Positions 23,366 to 35,216 of a stretch of 64,000 bases of DNA are shown here, one piece after another. Made by a program: the position numbers and the translations under genes. Within the stretch, counting starts at the first letter, position 1. The number at the start of each line of letters is the position of its first letter. The notes beneath the pieces were generated by a model. That model was not told where the DNA came from and searched no databases. It saw nothing but the letters and a program-made list of their open reading frames with translations. This stretch comes from Rosellinia necatrix (lineage: Eukaryota; Ascomycota; Sordariomycetes; Xylariales; Xylariaceae): positions 5,084,001 to 5,148,000 of the forward strand of contig JAGYVD010000001.1 of assembly GCA_021209875.1 (NCBI GenBank). Direction: 5' to 3'.

Positions 23366-24515
23366 GGTCGCTAAGACGGCAGCGGAAGCGGGCGGTATGT
23401 CTAGATAGTGAGGTGGTGAGCAGCGAGGTGCTGGGTGGTAGCGACTTGAGTGGCTGTTATATTAGTGCCGAAAGCAGAGTGCGAAATACCAATCGATTAG
23501 GATGGCACGGTTTCGCAGAGTCCGTTTGGTAGTGGCGGGGAAGACGGGTGTTGCGGTAACGGTTGATATCGATTGTATGATGGAATGGTGCAGCTCCTCC
23601 GTGTCTAGGCGGGTAAGGTATAAGGTTGGGTAGGCGACTTTCCCTTCTGGATCTCAGCAAGGCGGAAGGAAAGCTTTGGGGTAGTTTAGGTACTAAAGTA
23701 AGTAGGTATTACGCGACCCTCTGCCGCCTAGACAGCACCTGGCAGTCTAAAGAGTGGGCCATGCCACCGAAGCCTCGCCCCACGGGCAAATCATATTAAT
23801 CACACCTTTTAGCCCGCCATCCCAGCTTACCTAATAGACTCCATAGTACCTTTTGACTGTATACCGACAGAATCAATTAACCGTAGAAGCTAGCTTATGG
23901 CCAAATCACTACACGCGGACGAGGTATGCATTATCTATAAGGTCAGTAAGGCGCAGATTGAGGTGAAATTTCCTGATCTATAACATAATTACCAGCCTTG
24001 AAAAATCGTACAAAAAGGTACCCTGTACATCGAGCGGCAGATGTATTCTTAAGAGTGGTAGTAGATACCTAGGTAGTCAGGATCTTTAAATAAAATAGGT
24101 AGATAAGGCCCCATTGTCATTACCTCATCATAGGTACTTGTGCCTGGGCACCAAGGTAACACCCCTCTACCTTCTATCGATAAGGAATCTCTAGAGGGTG
24201 GGTTGTGAATAATTTTGGCGGGGTCCCGACAGACAAACGCGGGATGTTCAACGTCAAAAAGCTACCTACCTCAGTATTAGAATCTTCCCTTTATGAATAG
24301 ATAACCTATCCGCTATACGCCGGTGTATTTGAGAAACAGCCCAATTTATTCAGAGTACAAATACAAATTTACACCAAGACCTAGTAATAATTATGATCTG
24401 AGTCTAAATAACGAAACAAGCCCGTTTTCCACAACAACTCCTCGTCTAACCAAAGCAACATCCCGGTTCGCAGGCAAGACTCGAGGACGACCCAAGCAAG
24501 CCGGAGCATCCCGCC
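23366..24515. other. Divergent promoter region, rpn1 and rio2
   Basis: No gene recognised. A CCTAGGTAG motif lies at about 24068-24076 and related TAGG runs at 23688-23710. No exact proteasome-associated control element (GGTGGCAAA) was found by eye. Confidence 0.45.
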
Positions 24516-25951
24516 ATGAAACTAGACAGCAAGGCGATGCGCCACCTCACGGCCGAGGACTGGCGCGTCCTAACAGCCGTACGCCTCCTCCTCTCCCTAT
24601 CCTATCCTAACCTAAACTAAACCTCCCCCTTCCCCAGGTCGAGATAGGCAGCAAGAACCACGAGGTAGTCCCGACGCCGCTGATCGAGAGCATCTCGAAG
24701 CTCCGCGGCGGGGCCGGCCGGGTGCGGCACTCGATCAGCGCGCTCGCCAAGGTCGGGCTGATCGCGCGGCTGCGGGAGGCGCGGTACGACGGGTACCGGC
24801 TGACGTACGGCGGGCTGGACTACCTGGCGCTGCACGCGTACGCGAGCCAGGGCGCCCTCTACAGCGTCGGCAACCAGATCGGCGTGGGCAAGGAGAGCGA
24901 CATCGTCGTCGTCGCCGACGCCGCCGGCGCCCAGCACGTGCTCAAGATCCACCGCCTCGGCCGCATCTCCTTCCGCACCGTCAAGGCCAACCGCGACTAC
25001 CTGCGCCGCCGCCACGGCGGCTCCTGGATGTACCTCTCCCGCCTCGCCGCCGAGCGCGAGTACGCCTTCATGCGCGCCCTCCGCGACGAGGGCTTCCTCG
25101 TCCCCGAGCCCCTGGCCCAGAGCCGCCACACCATCCTCATGTCCCTCGTCGACGCCTTCCCCCTGCGCCAGATCGCCAGCGTCCCGGACCCCGCCCGCCT
25201 CTATGCCGAGCTCATTGCCCTCATCCTCCGCCTCGCGAGGCACGGCCTGATCCACGGCGATTTCAACGAGTTCAACATCCTGATCAAGGAAGAGCCCGCC
25301 GAGTCCGAGTCCGGGTCGGAAGCGCGGACGCAGCCTTCCGAGAAGGGCAAAGAAGTCGAGCGACGGCGACCCTCCCCCGATCCCGCATCCGCCTTGCCGT
25401 CGGCGGATGGTCCCCGGGCGTCGCCCGAGGATAAAGTCAAAATCACGCCTGTCCTCATCGACTTCCCGCAGATGGTGTCCATGGACCATGCCAACGCCGA
25501 GATGTATTTCGATAGGGACGTAGCCTGCGTAAAGCGGTTCTTCGAGCGGCGTTTCAACTTCATCAGCACACAACCTGGTCCCTTCTTCCGCGACGCCAAA
25601 AAAACCGTTGGCAGGAACGGCGCTCGTCGCCTCGATGCCGCGGTCGAAGCCTCGGGCTTTTCAAAAAGGGCTCTCAAGGACCTTGAAGCCGCCATCCGTG
25701 AGCAGCAGGACGCCAGAGGCCCCGAGGGAGAGCAAGATATTTCTTCGAGTAATGATGATGATGGTGATGATGACGATGATGATGACGACGACGACTATGG
25801 AGATGGTGATGACGGCGATGGGGATGACTCGGAAGATAGTGAGCGAAATGGTCAAGAAGCGGGCGACGATAGACGTCCAGAAGACAACACAAGAAGGGAT
25901 AACCTCACAAATTTAAATATGTCTAATTTAGACATTCAAGATGGCACATAG
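24516..25951 (+). CDS. rio2: Atypical protein kinase/ATPase Rio2
   Basis: RIO-family kinase required for late cytoplasmic 40S subunit (20S pre-rRNA) maturation. Two exons (24516-24578, 24638-25951) give 458 aa. The first exon encodes 21 residues (MKLDSKAMRHLTAEDWRVLTA), typical of Rio2, and starts the winged-helix domain (to about residue 90). The P-loop GVGKESDIVVV is at about 103. The catalytic loop HGDFNEFNILI at about 226 holds the catalytic Asp, and the metal-binding IDFPQMVS is at about 294. The C-terminal about 100 residues are acidic, with a near-pure Asp run encoded by GAT/GAC repeats around 25755-25830. The 59-nt intron has CTAAC/CTAAAC branch candidates. The first 600 nt of exon 2 have very strong C/G-ending codon use. 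Confidence 0.95.
25752..25835 (+). repeat. GAT/GAC trinucleotide-type repeat in rio2
   Basis: Imperfect GAT/GAC tandem repeat inside the rio2 coding region, encoding an Asp-rich acidic tract in the C-terminal tail. Likely to vary in length between strains. Confidence 0.7.
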
Positions 25952-26652
25952 TACGATAAATGCATGCCAATAGAAAAACCTTTGCTAGCTTTCCTCCTCA
26001 TACCCTCCCTTCGAATATTCCCCACACAGTCGCATATTATCGACAAACTTAGCATTTGTTCCATAGACAACCGAAATGTGGATGCCATCCGGTTCAATAG
26101 TGTCGGCCTCATGGCGCAATTCACAAAAGTTACAGAATACATAAGTGCATGTATTGATACTGCCTATAGACTAAACTACAAGTCCCTTCCCCCCCTGGCA
26201 GTACAAGATGGAAAATTGTGTCTGTCGAAGATAGACACACAAGTTCAGTTCACTGAAACCCTAGAATCGCAATACCACACACATACTTGCGTCATCTCTA
26301 GCGGCTCAACGAGTCAAGTTAGTTGCACTGTTGCAAAAAAAGCCAGAACAATGTAGTCATGCGACCAATGGTGAAACCCCACGCCAGAACAAGACATGGC
26401 AGGGAAAGATGTGCCAAGGTGATGATAGATCATGCCGATGCGAAAGCAGACAAAAGATGATGCCACGCGCATACACAAGACTGGGAGGGGTACGCCTACT
26501 CCTTCTCCTGCTTCACAGGTGAGGATCGGGAGCTACCATTCGCAACCAATGGAGAGTCGACATGAACCGTAACGCCCTCGTCCCCCGATCCATCCTCCGA
26601 AGTTGCCGCTGCATTGCCAGGAACGGCATTGCCGGGCCTATCAGAAAGATGG
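25952..26652. other. Convergent intergenic region
   Basis: 3' flanks of rio2 (+) and the RRM-protein gene (-). Short open frames here resemble nothing known. Confidence 0.5.
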
Positions 26653-28728
26653 TTAGTACGAGGACGAGGCGTCGTTGTTGTACAAGTACGGGCTGTTGGG
26701 CGGCTGAGCATACTCGCTTTGACCACTACCAGTCAAACCGCGTCCCTGTCCACGAGCGCCGATGCTGAACGGAAGGGTACGGGCAGTGTAGCTAGCGTTG
26801 CTGTAAGAAAATACGATGTTAGCGTCTAACCCACGAAATAAGCGAAACGAGAAAGCTTACGATACAGTAGTGAGTGCACGGCGGTAGCCGCCAGGCTGGT
26901 TATACATGGTCGGTCCCATGCCGACCATAGTAGTGCCGTAGGCACCTACATTGTACTCATTGGTACGAAACTGGCGTCGTTCGGATGTGATGCGCTTAAG
27001 CTCCTTCTGGGCTGGAGTGTCAGCATAACGAATCTGCATAGGCAGGCCATCGGGACCAAGCTTGAGGCCCTGAAATTCCTCAATAACTCGGTCACAAACT
27101 TCACGGGATTCGAATCTTTGACATAGTTAGCTAATAATCGTACGTATGAACAGACCATGACATCTAATTAAACTCACCGTGCGAATCCAACACCACGGCT
27201 ATTGCCCATGCCATCTCGGAGGATCTTGCTAGAGAGAATCGTGTAACCGAGGAATACGGTACCAAGTTCCTATAAGGATTAGCTATAGTCGGCAAGTAGT
27301 TACTTACGGGAACTTACTGCCTCGGAGAAGTGTCGAGGAAGATTGGAGATGTAGAGGTTGGTAGATTCATCATCTCCTTCGGCCTTAAGACGGGAGTTGA
27401 ACGACTCCTGAGGCGGGCACAGGTTAGTACCAAAGTGATCAACAGTGGGCGCGTTTGGCATTGCCAACATAGCGTGTTTGTGGCAGCAGAACTTGTTTGA
27501 TAGCCGTGGGGTGGTGTGGTCACAGGGCTCGAATATGCTATTGTAGATGGGGTGGGTGACAGGAGTGGTTACCCGCGCAAAGCCCACTTCGTAACCCAGG
27601 CGGAAGAAACCCCGAATACAAGCTTCCGAATCGCGAACATCGTAAAACTTGGCAAAGCCAAAGCTGGTGAGAAAAAAAATCAATTAGCAGTTCTTCCAAA
27701 GAGTAGACGAAGCATAGCTGTATTTACCCCTTGCAAGCTCCGGTGGTGGTATCAATGATCGCTTTCGAGGTCTCGACTTTGCCGAAGCGCTCAGTATATC
27801 GGAGCAAAAGGTCGTCATCGGTGGTGGGGTGAAGTCCGCGGATGTAAACATTACGGTTGCCAGGAATGTTGTTGACAAGGCTCTGCTCGAGGGTCTTCAT
27901 GCTCTTACGCGGAGTGAAGACCGCCGGAACAGCAGTGGGGATCGGGGGATCACGTCGCAACAAAGCATCAAGGTCCCGGTCAATCACAATAGGATAAGAG
28001 TAGAGACCCTTGGGGTGCTGAGAGACATTGGGTACTCCTCCGAGGTATTGCTGGGGCGAAGGCGTCGTGTAAGAGGAGCGGTCAAAGACAGCAACCCGAG
28101 AAGCAGGATCGCGAGAAGCCATGCTACCACCGAAGAAAGGGGTAGCAGGAGTAGACTCATTGGTCGAATAAGACGATCGGCGATTCTCGAGTCCGGGGAC
28201 CTCTTTGGTGGCAGCTTCGGAGCGCTCAGAGACAATACCGGCACGGCCAGGGGTATAGGGAATGTAGGAGTACGGGACATAAGCAGGGAAAGCACCCTGT
28301 CCGAGGTAAGGAGCGGTAAAGCCGGCATTAGTAGCATCGGGAGCCTGTCCGTATCCGTAGGTAGGGATACCAGCGGGAGCATAGCTTGCCGGGTACAGGA
28401 GCTGGCCGTCAGCGGTGGTGACATAGGAGCTCATGACAGGGGGAACTGCGCCGTTAGGGCCAACAGTGGCTCCATTGATTCCAAGGCCGCCTAGCTGGTT
28501 GACGATACCATTCATGCCAGCGTCGACAGTATTGTGACCGGCAAGACCAGCTAAGTTAGCAGTAGCTTCATGGGCATTAGCAACTTGGGTTGCCAGATAA
28601 TGCTGGGGAATAACACCGGGGTGCGTGGTAGGCATGACGCCTTGGGCCGTAGCAGAGGCAGCACCTCGTTTAGCTCCAAAGGTATTATCGCTCGACATGG
28701 TGCTAGTAGGATGATATGGCATAGTCAT
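26653..28728 (-). CDS. Two-RRM RNA-binding protein, MSSP/RBMS-like
   Basis: Cytoplasmic or nuclear RNA-binding protein resembling animal RBMS (MSSP) proteins; its target is unknown. Six exons on the minus strand (28728-27728, 27663-27573, 27407-27318, 27269-27178, 27115-26861, 26800-26653) give 558 aa. Residues 1-295 are low-complexity, rich in Gly, Pro, Tyr and Ala. RRM1 starts at about 300 (RNP2 NVYIRGLH; RNP1 KGFGFAKF across the exon 1-2 join). RRM2 follows (RNP2 TNLYISNLP; RNP1 SRGVGFAR). The C-terminal tail is rich in Gly, Asn, Ser and Tyr and ends SSSY. Start codons at 28728, 28722 and 28698 are all in frame. A strong branch/acceptor (TACTAAC ... CTAG) ends immediately before the ATG at 28728, which implies a leader intron and supports that start. 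Confidence 0.88.
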
Positions 28729-29891
28729 CTAGATGGCAGTTCAGAAGTTAGTATGGTTGCGATAAGCTATAGCAACCATGTGAAGAAAATTGGCTATGGG
28801 CCAGCTCCCTCATGGAGAGTTGGCAACACAGAGACGGTGAGGCAATATGGGGAAGGCAATGGAGAAAGGATGGGATGACGGGTAGTAGGGAGCGGAGGTT
28901 TGGCGCATATATGAGTATAAGCATGTAAAGATACATATTGTACTAGTTGTTGCGTGCCAAATTGAGGAGGATTTTGGTTACATGCGTTGGTAGTGAGGTA
29001 TAAGATCTTTGATAGAGGTTCTTTTTTTTTCCTAAACAGCAATGATTTGTGGAAGAGTGTAGATGAAGAGGCTTTGGTATACAGGCCGAAGAAGGCCGAC
29101 GGAGCAAGGATCGGAAATACCTGGTACAAAAGTAGAGGTTGGTCGAATCTGGATTGATCTGAACAGAATGAGGCCTGAGGGCGAATTCGTTAGCACAAGG
29201 TCAAGTCTGTCAGAACTTGATGAGCCAGTTCTCCAAAAAGTTGGTCTGCAGACAAGTTGAAGGACAACGTGCTAGAGTGAAAAGAAAGGTAAGCCAAGCT
29301 GCGGTGGTAGCTGCTGGTAGGTTTGAAATAAGACAGGTGAATAAGGCTAGATGGGGGGGTGGGATTTGAAATTTGGAGCCCGACAAGAAAAAGGACGAGG
29401 ACACGACAAATGGTTGACAATAAAACAAACCAGTCCAAGCGTCGAAGCTGTGGAATAGAGGCAAAACACAGGTATCTTGACGATGGCTGGCGCTTACGCC
29501 ACAGGCCCAGACCTACCTTGCAGTATCTGTCTTTTTGGCAATGCCAATGATGTTGCTACCAAGACGGGTCAGGGGAAAGCGAGTGGTAACAAGTAATATA
29601 GTACAGCTAGCGAGCAAGATGGGAATCGAAAGTGATTGTGGAGATGCGGGTGCTGGATGAGTCGATGCTATGCTGGAGAACCAAGTTGACAGAAGCGGAG
29701 AGGGAGGAGGGAGGTTGAGGCTCGAGTACAGAGGAAGAGATTCGGACCGCTAGCTCAAGGACCCACGAGAATCACAAGCCTAAGACTGGCTGGGCCTGGA
29801 TCGGGGCCCAGGTCTTGTGCATGCAGGAAGGCAAAGGGCTTGTGCTGTGGGTTCTGGGGCCATTGAAGGCTCGCGGGAAGGTCGTGCTTAC
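28729..29891 (-). other. Probable 5' UTR (leader) intron of the RRM-protein gene
   Basis: On the minus strand a perfect TACTAAC branch (about 28751-28757) is followed by a CATCTAG acceptor whose G is base 28729, one base before the ATG at 28728. The best donor seen upstream is CAG|GTAAGC with its G at 29891, giving an intron of about 1.16 kb. Other donors are possible, for example GTAAGC at 29497. The acceptor is well supported; the donor is a guess. Confidence 0.5.
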
Positions 29892-32800
29892 CTGGTAGAG
29901 ATGTAGAAGGACCTTGGGAGGCAGTGCGTGTATCTAATACAAGTAGGCGCAGGCGAGCCTCGATGAAGCACGGGGAAGCTGCGTGCGATACTATGCTTGA
30001 CTGGTGATGTATGTAGATGATGTACGCAATACAATACTGGAGTAAGTGTAAGTGGCACTGATTGTGATGTGCCTGGTAGGGCTAGTGATTGACAAAACAA
30101 TGAGTATGGAGATGTTGTAGAGAAGGAGGTGTGGGTGCAAGAGACCAAGTTGGGCAAGTTGTAGAGATGAAAGAGGAGAACGAACAAGGTTCCCAAATGT
30201 GTTGTGGGAAGGGAAAGAGACGGGGAAGTAACAGGGAACAAGATGGGTTGTCGAGGGGCAGTAAGTAGGTGAGTACCCAGGTAGTTCAGTCACCTATGTA
30301 GGCTACCCACCAAGTATAGTGCTGTAGAGGTGTCTTGAGGGTGCAGAGGTGCCCGGCATTAAGTAATCAGATATGTTTTTCTCCCTCCCCATCAGGCCGC
30401 TAGGCGGACAAGTACATACCAGGTAGCTGTGTCGTACCGGGAAGGTATATGGGAAGCAACTTCATAGGGTGGCAGGCATGTAAGGCACATTAGGTACATT
30501 CGTAGGTGGGTGGAGGGCGAGGAAGGTACACGGCTTGGTGCCTGCCTATCTCTGAGGACGTGTTGGTGAAGTCAATAAGAACACGTGAAGGATGTAGATC
30601 TCAACCGGGTAGGTACTGAAAGTGGCAACCGCGGCAGCCACTGCCTCTGGGGCATCCACCGCGTGACCGGGGGCAAACACCGAAACAATGCTACTAGGTA
30701 GGTAGGTGGGCAGGTTAGGTAGGCAGGTTAGGTAGGCAGGCAGGTATCAAGGCAGACACTTCACAGCTGTACCTAGGCACGTACGTTACGTACCTTAGCA
30801 GGAACGGGCCTATGAACCTGTGGTGAATGAGCAAATCTCCAATCTGGTCAGCAAGTGTGGTTCATTCACCCCCGTGAACTTGCCTCTGCCCCGACGACGA
30901 GGACAGTGGCTGGCCAATCAATTCCCTGTAGCCAACAACACCTGCACTTATTGCCCCTTTCTACAGCTACCTAGGTAGTACCAATTAGCCATAGGCAATG
31001 ATATTGCTCTCACAAGAGGGCAAAGGCCAGAGCAAGGGTGAGGGGAAGATATGCCTACTACAATGCCTTACCTACCCTATATATGGGTTCTTTGATCACC
31101 CTTGACGGAAACCTGATATACCTCTTGGGTATTTTTTCTTTCATATGGCTCCCAACATGAACCTCGAGACTTAGTGGTGAGGTAAGCACCGGGCAGCTGG
31201 TTTGACGGATTCCCTAGTAGTTTTCTTTATTTTATGGGAGCCAATATATAGGCTGTGCGGTATTGTATCTGCGTGTAGGGAACCTCCGAGCCTATCTGGC
31301 CACAAAAATAATCAGATTTGATATCCAAAGCGGTTTCATACCCCCTTGGGAGCATGTTGATGTCAGCAATGTACTTAGAAATATAATAGCAGAAACAACC
31401 GCCCACTACGGGTAGTGTGTAGCAAAGCAAGTTTCTGTAGATGCAAATAGTAGGTTCAAAATACCAATTTAACAGAACTTCCATGCCTCGGAATTATGTA
31501 TAGATAGTGTGCTGTCTTAGGCCCAGTTTGATTTCCGCACCGAGGAATAGACGAGAGACAAGGAAAAGATATCAATCCACACAGCTCATGCCGGTTTAAT
31601 GTAGTGATGTTTTTAAGTCTTGATATTCTAACATAGGGAGTATTTCTCGTGTAAAGGATATAACGAGCTGAAGAATAAAAACCGCAAAATAGGATTTTGG
31701 GAGGAGAAACGCTAATACTAATAAAAGCTGAACCAGCAGTGCTCGTTGGGGATTTGAGAAACGAGTTGATTTCTGGGGAATGAACTGGAAATTTGCGAAC
31801 CGTAGAGGAAGAGAAAAATTGGCAAGCCTTTCACGCTACGTTAGGTTTAAGAACAGGTAAGCTAACTTAGTCTCGATTCAATGCAAAGCACCGGACTCCT
31901 CCGTCCTGGGGTGATAAGATGATTCAGTGTAGGCGAATTAGATACATAGCGCTAACAATTACGGCGTTGCTACTTGACGCACTTTGGAGGGTGATGAGAC
32001 ACCATGGTCTACATATGCTACGGCTCAGGCGCCCGGCAGATCCAGCAGACCTTAACAGATGTATATTTAGCAGGAGCTAATTATAACTAGCCAGTCAAGC
32101 CACGTAAGGAAATCGCGCGGAAGGGAGGCAGTATATCGATTTCGATACTTCTGGTAGAATATTTCTTCAGTAGTATATACAACCTCACATCTCCCCCGGC
32201 TTGTAAAACGCTCCCGTCATCGAAACCTATGGTTTTGTATTGGTTGGTAATGGCCCTTGTTCTTTTTAGAGAAGGCCTCTTTCTCGAAACCTGGCCCGTC
32301 ACGCAATATGTTGATATGATGTCTATGGGTTGCGCGAGTCGGAGCAACGGAGCAGCGGTGTCAACTTATCGGTGTGTCTCAAACGATGTGAGATAGCTGC
32401 CTGCATCTCCGATCCTCGCGTATGTGCGCCACTGCCTCCTCATCTCCATGCACAGACTAGTCTAGCGCCAAGAACTGCCGCTGGATCCGGATTGTCACTT
32501 TCTGTTGATTTCATTTCGAGGATACGCGATATATCAGGCTTGGGCCTTCCTTATACGAAGCCGTTGTAGCCCCGATTGTCATGATCTACGGGGCATAAAT
32601 AAAATAAGCGCTGGGTTCTTTGTATTGGGTTGGCTACCCCTATTGTATCGACAACGAAGGTTATGGAAGTAGTAACCCCCACTATCCCCGGCTGAAGGCT
32701 CATAGGGTACTAGGTTCTTCAAGCTCACCACCGGGCCTTGCAAATGTTGAGAGTATACTGGTTGAAGATGAGTCTATATATGGAATCATTACGTTAGATA

Positions 32801-33020
32801 GTGAAGTATGTATATGCCAGCGAAATGCGCGCCAAACCCCTTTCTAATGGATAGATCGCCGGCCAAATCCACACTAACAGCTTTATATCGGAATACAAGA
32901 CGTTGTTGGCCTTGGTCTCTCTAAACCGCTTCAAAAGATCTACGCCAAACGAACACCTTTCATGCGGGCTAAAATTAAATGCTCATATCGCTGCAGGGTA
33001 TGCTTTCACCGGTTGGTCTA
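29892..33020. other. Long stretch without a gene
   Basis: About 3.1 kb upstream of the RRM gene and downstream of the CPR gene. Contains TAGG/CCTA repeats at about 30253-30310, 30696-30790 and 30970-30985. Open frames such as 31227-31484 (-) and 32087-32347 (-) resemble nothing known. It should include the RRM-gene promoter and the CPR 3' UTR. Confidence 0.45.
30696..30790. repeat. TAGG/CCTA dispersed repeat cluster
   Basis: Dense tandem-like GGTAGG and GGCAGG units followed by ACCTAGGCAC and GTACGTAC motifs. Same family as the cluster at 54,190-54,755. Confidence 0.6.
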
Positions 33021-35216
33021 TCATGACCAGACGTCCTCCTATTATACTTGTTAGCGCCTACTCAGCATATATGCCGGGGGTATGTGATAAGGACGTACTT
33101 GATATTGGTTGGCGGCTCTCATATTCTTGACAATCTCTTCACCCTTTGACTCGGGAATGCCTCGTTGTTCGGCAATAATCTGTCCCAGGACGGTATTGAC
33201 TTCTCGAGCCATATTAGCTGCATCACCACAGACATAAATATATGCTTTTTGCTGAAGGAGCTCGTTGATTTCCTTGGCCCTTTCCTTGAGACGGTGTTGA
33301 ACGTAAACCTTTTTAGCACCTTCTCTAGAAAAAGCAGTGACTAGCTCGAATTTGTCACCCAAAACCTTCTTATATTCCTGCAGGCGAGATCATTAGCACA
33401 CACACTAGCTCAAGTAAATGGCGTCACATACCTCCCACTCGGATTCGTAGAGGAAATCCTCGTTGCGTTTCCGGCAGCCAAAGAAGAGAATAGTTTTCCC
33501 GACATTCTGGCCAGTCTCAGCCTGATTGGCACGTTCTTGAACAAATCCACGCATCGGGGCTACACCGGTACCAGGGCCAATTAGAATAATGGGCTTGGAG
33601 GGGTCCGAAGGTAACTTGAAGTTCGAGTGCCGCACATGAACGGGAAGGTGGATGCCATCATATTTGTTTCGTGGACCGGTGAGCTCATATGTAAGGCCAA
33701 AGGCTTCGGGGTTTGGATCACCATTCTGCTTCTGCTTGAGCGCGAACAGGTAGTTTGTGGCGACTCCCTTGAAGGCATCACTTCGACCGGGGATCATCTG
33801 AGTCTCAACGACAGCTGTAATCGAAATCTTCTTGGGCTGTACAACAGAAGAAGATGAAATCGAATAATAACGTGGCTGCAGCTTGTTCAGGCCCTCAATG
33901 AAAGCGGAAAATGGAATGCTATCCCATTTCTTGCCTCCGCTGACAACACTGAGTGTTCGGGAGATGTTATAGTGGTTTTTGCTGATTTTGTCGTGGAAGT
34001 AGTCTTTGTCGCTGCCGAGTTTGACCATCTCAGCCTTGATGCTCTCATCGGGAGCGAAAGCAGCCAATGTACCGAGAAACTGACGGGACACGGGGGCGCA
34101 TATTTCGAGATGGTACCGAACAATGGCGTCATAGGTTGTAGGAGTAGGGAATGGAACCTTGGCGGTGGGCTCGAGAGCCTTGACACTGATGACTGTATGT
34201 TGCTTTTCTGTTAGATCCAGAATGCTTAGCATTTCATCAACTTCTTGTCCGGGGTTGGTAGGCCAGACTGCAATGTGGTCGCCTGTTTGATAAGAGAGAT
34301 TGGATCCGCTAACATCAACTTCTAGATGAAGGCAGTTTCGGTCCTTAACGTTGAACAGCTCTTTGGATTCGGCAATAGGCGCGATGTAAGGGTTGTGGGC
34401 ATTGAATGGCCCCTTAGCGATCCCTTCGAGATGCATCTTGTTAGGCTCTCCTAAGTATACCTCAGGCGAATCCTTGGTCAAATTTTCACGCTCGACGATG
34501 CTGAAAATGGGTTCGTAGACGGCCTCACGCTCTTCCAGACCCATCTTCTCTGCCAGTGCAGCCCACATGGGATCTTTCCAGGCCAAGAAATCCTCTTCCA
34601 TGGTGCCGGCGCCGTCATCACCCTCACCGGCCTCGCCGACTCTGTGGGCACCGAACTTCTCCAAAGCCTTGTCGACGTTACGGACCATGGAGTTATAGTG
34701 TTCGTACGTGTTGTTGCCCAAACCGAATGCGACGTAGGTGAGATTGCCAAGTGGGGGATCATTCGAGTTAGAAAAGGTTGGTTCCTCGGAGGTGATGAAC
34801 TCGTAAAAGTCGACAGCGTTATCAGTCGGCTCTCCTTCTCCGTACGTTGCGAGAACAAACATAGCGATCTTATCTTCAGGGAAGGTGTCGAGGTTGTCGT
34901 AATCATACTCTTCCAGATCGGCGACCATGGTTTCGAGACCGAACCGGCTCTTGCCCTCCTTGGCCAACCTCGAGGCATAGTCCTCGGCGGTACCGGTCTG
35001 CGAACCATAGAAGATGACGCAGTTTTTACCTGACTCTTCCATTTTTTCAACAATATTCCTTGTCTTTCCGGCCTTAGTGCCGCCATTGGCGTTGGCAAAT
35101 GAGGCGGCATACGGGTCTTTGGTTACGCCCCAGACTTTGCCCTTGGTGAAGTAGGCAGTCGTGCCGACGAGGATGACGGCCAGGACGACGACGTCCAGAG
35201 TGTCGAGTTGCGCCAT
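33021..35216 (-). CDS. cprA: NADPH-cytochrome P450 reductase
   Basis: ER-anchored diflavin reductase that passes electrons from NADPH through FAD and FMN to cytochrome P450s (including sterol demethylase) and squalene epoxidase. Three exons on the minus strand (35216-33432, 33377-33099, 33038-33021) give 693 aa, the usual length. The N-terminal anchor is at about residues 7-24. The FMN domain has YGSQTGTAEDYA and LATYGEGEPTDNA. The FAD-binding motif is RYYSISSSS. The NADPH domain has GPGTGVAPMRGFVQER and YVCGDAANMAREV. The last exon is only 18 nt and encodes EDVWS, the invariant C-terminal tail with the aromatic residue that stacks on FAD. No P450 gene lies nearby, so this is the general reductase rather than a cluster-specific one. 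Confidence 0.96.

Noticed and set aside
24617..25573. 318-codon frame antisense to rio2
   Set aside because: Shadow of the GC3-rich rio2 coding sequence; low-complexity translation, no motif.
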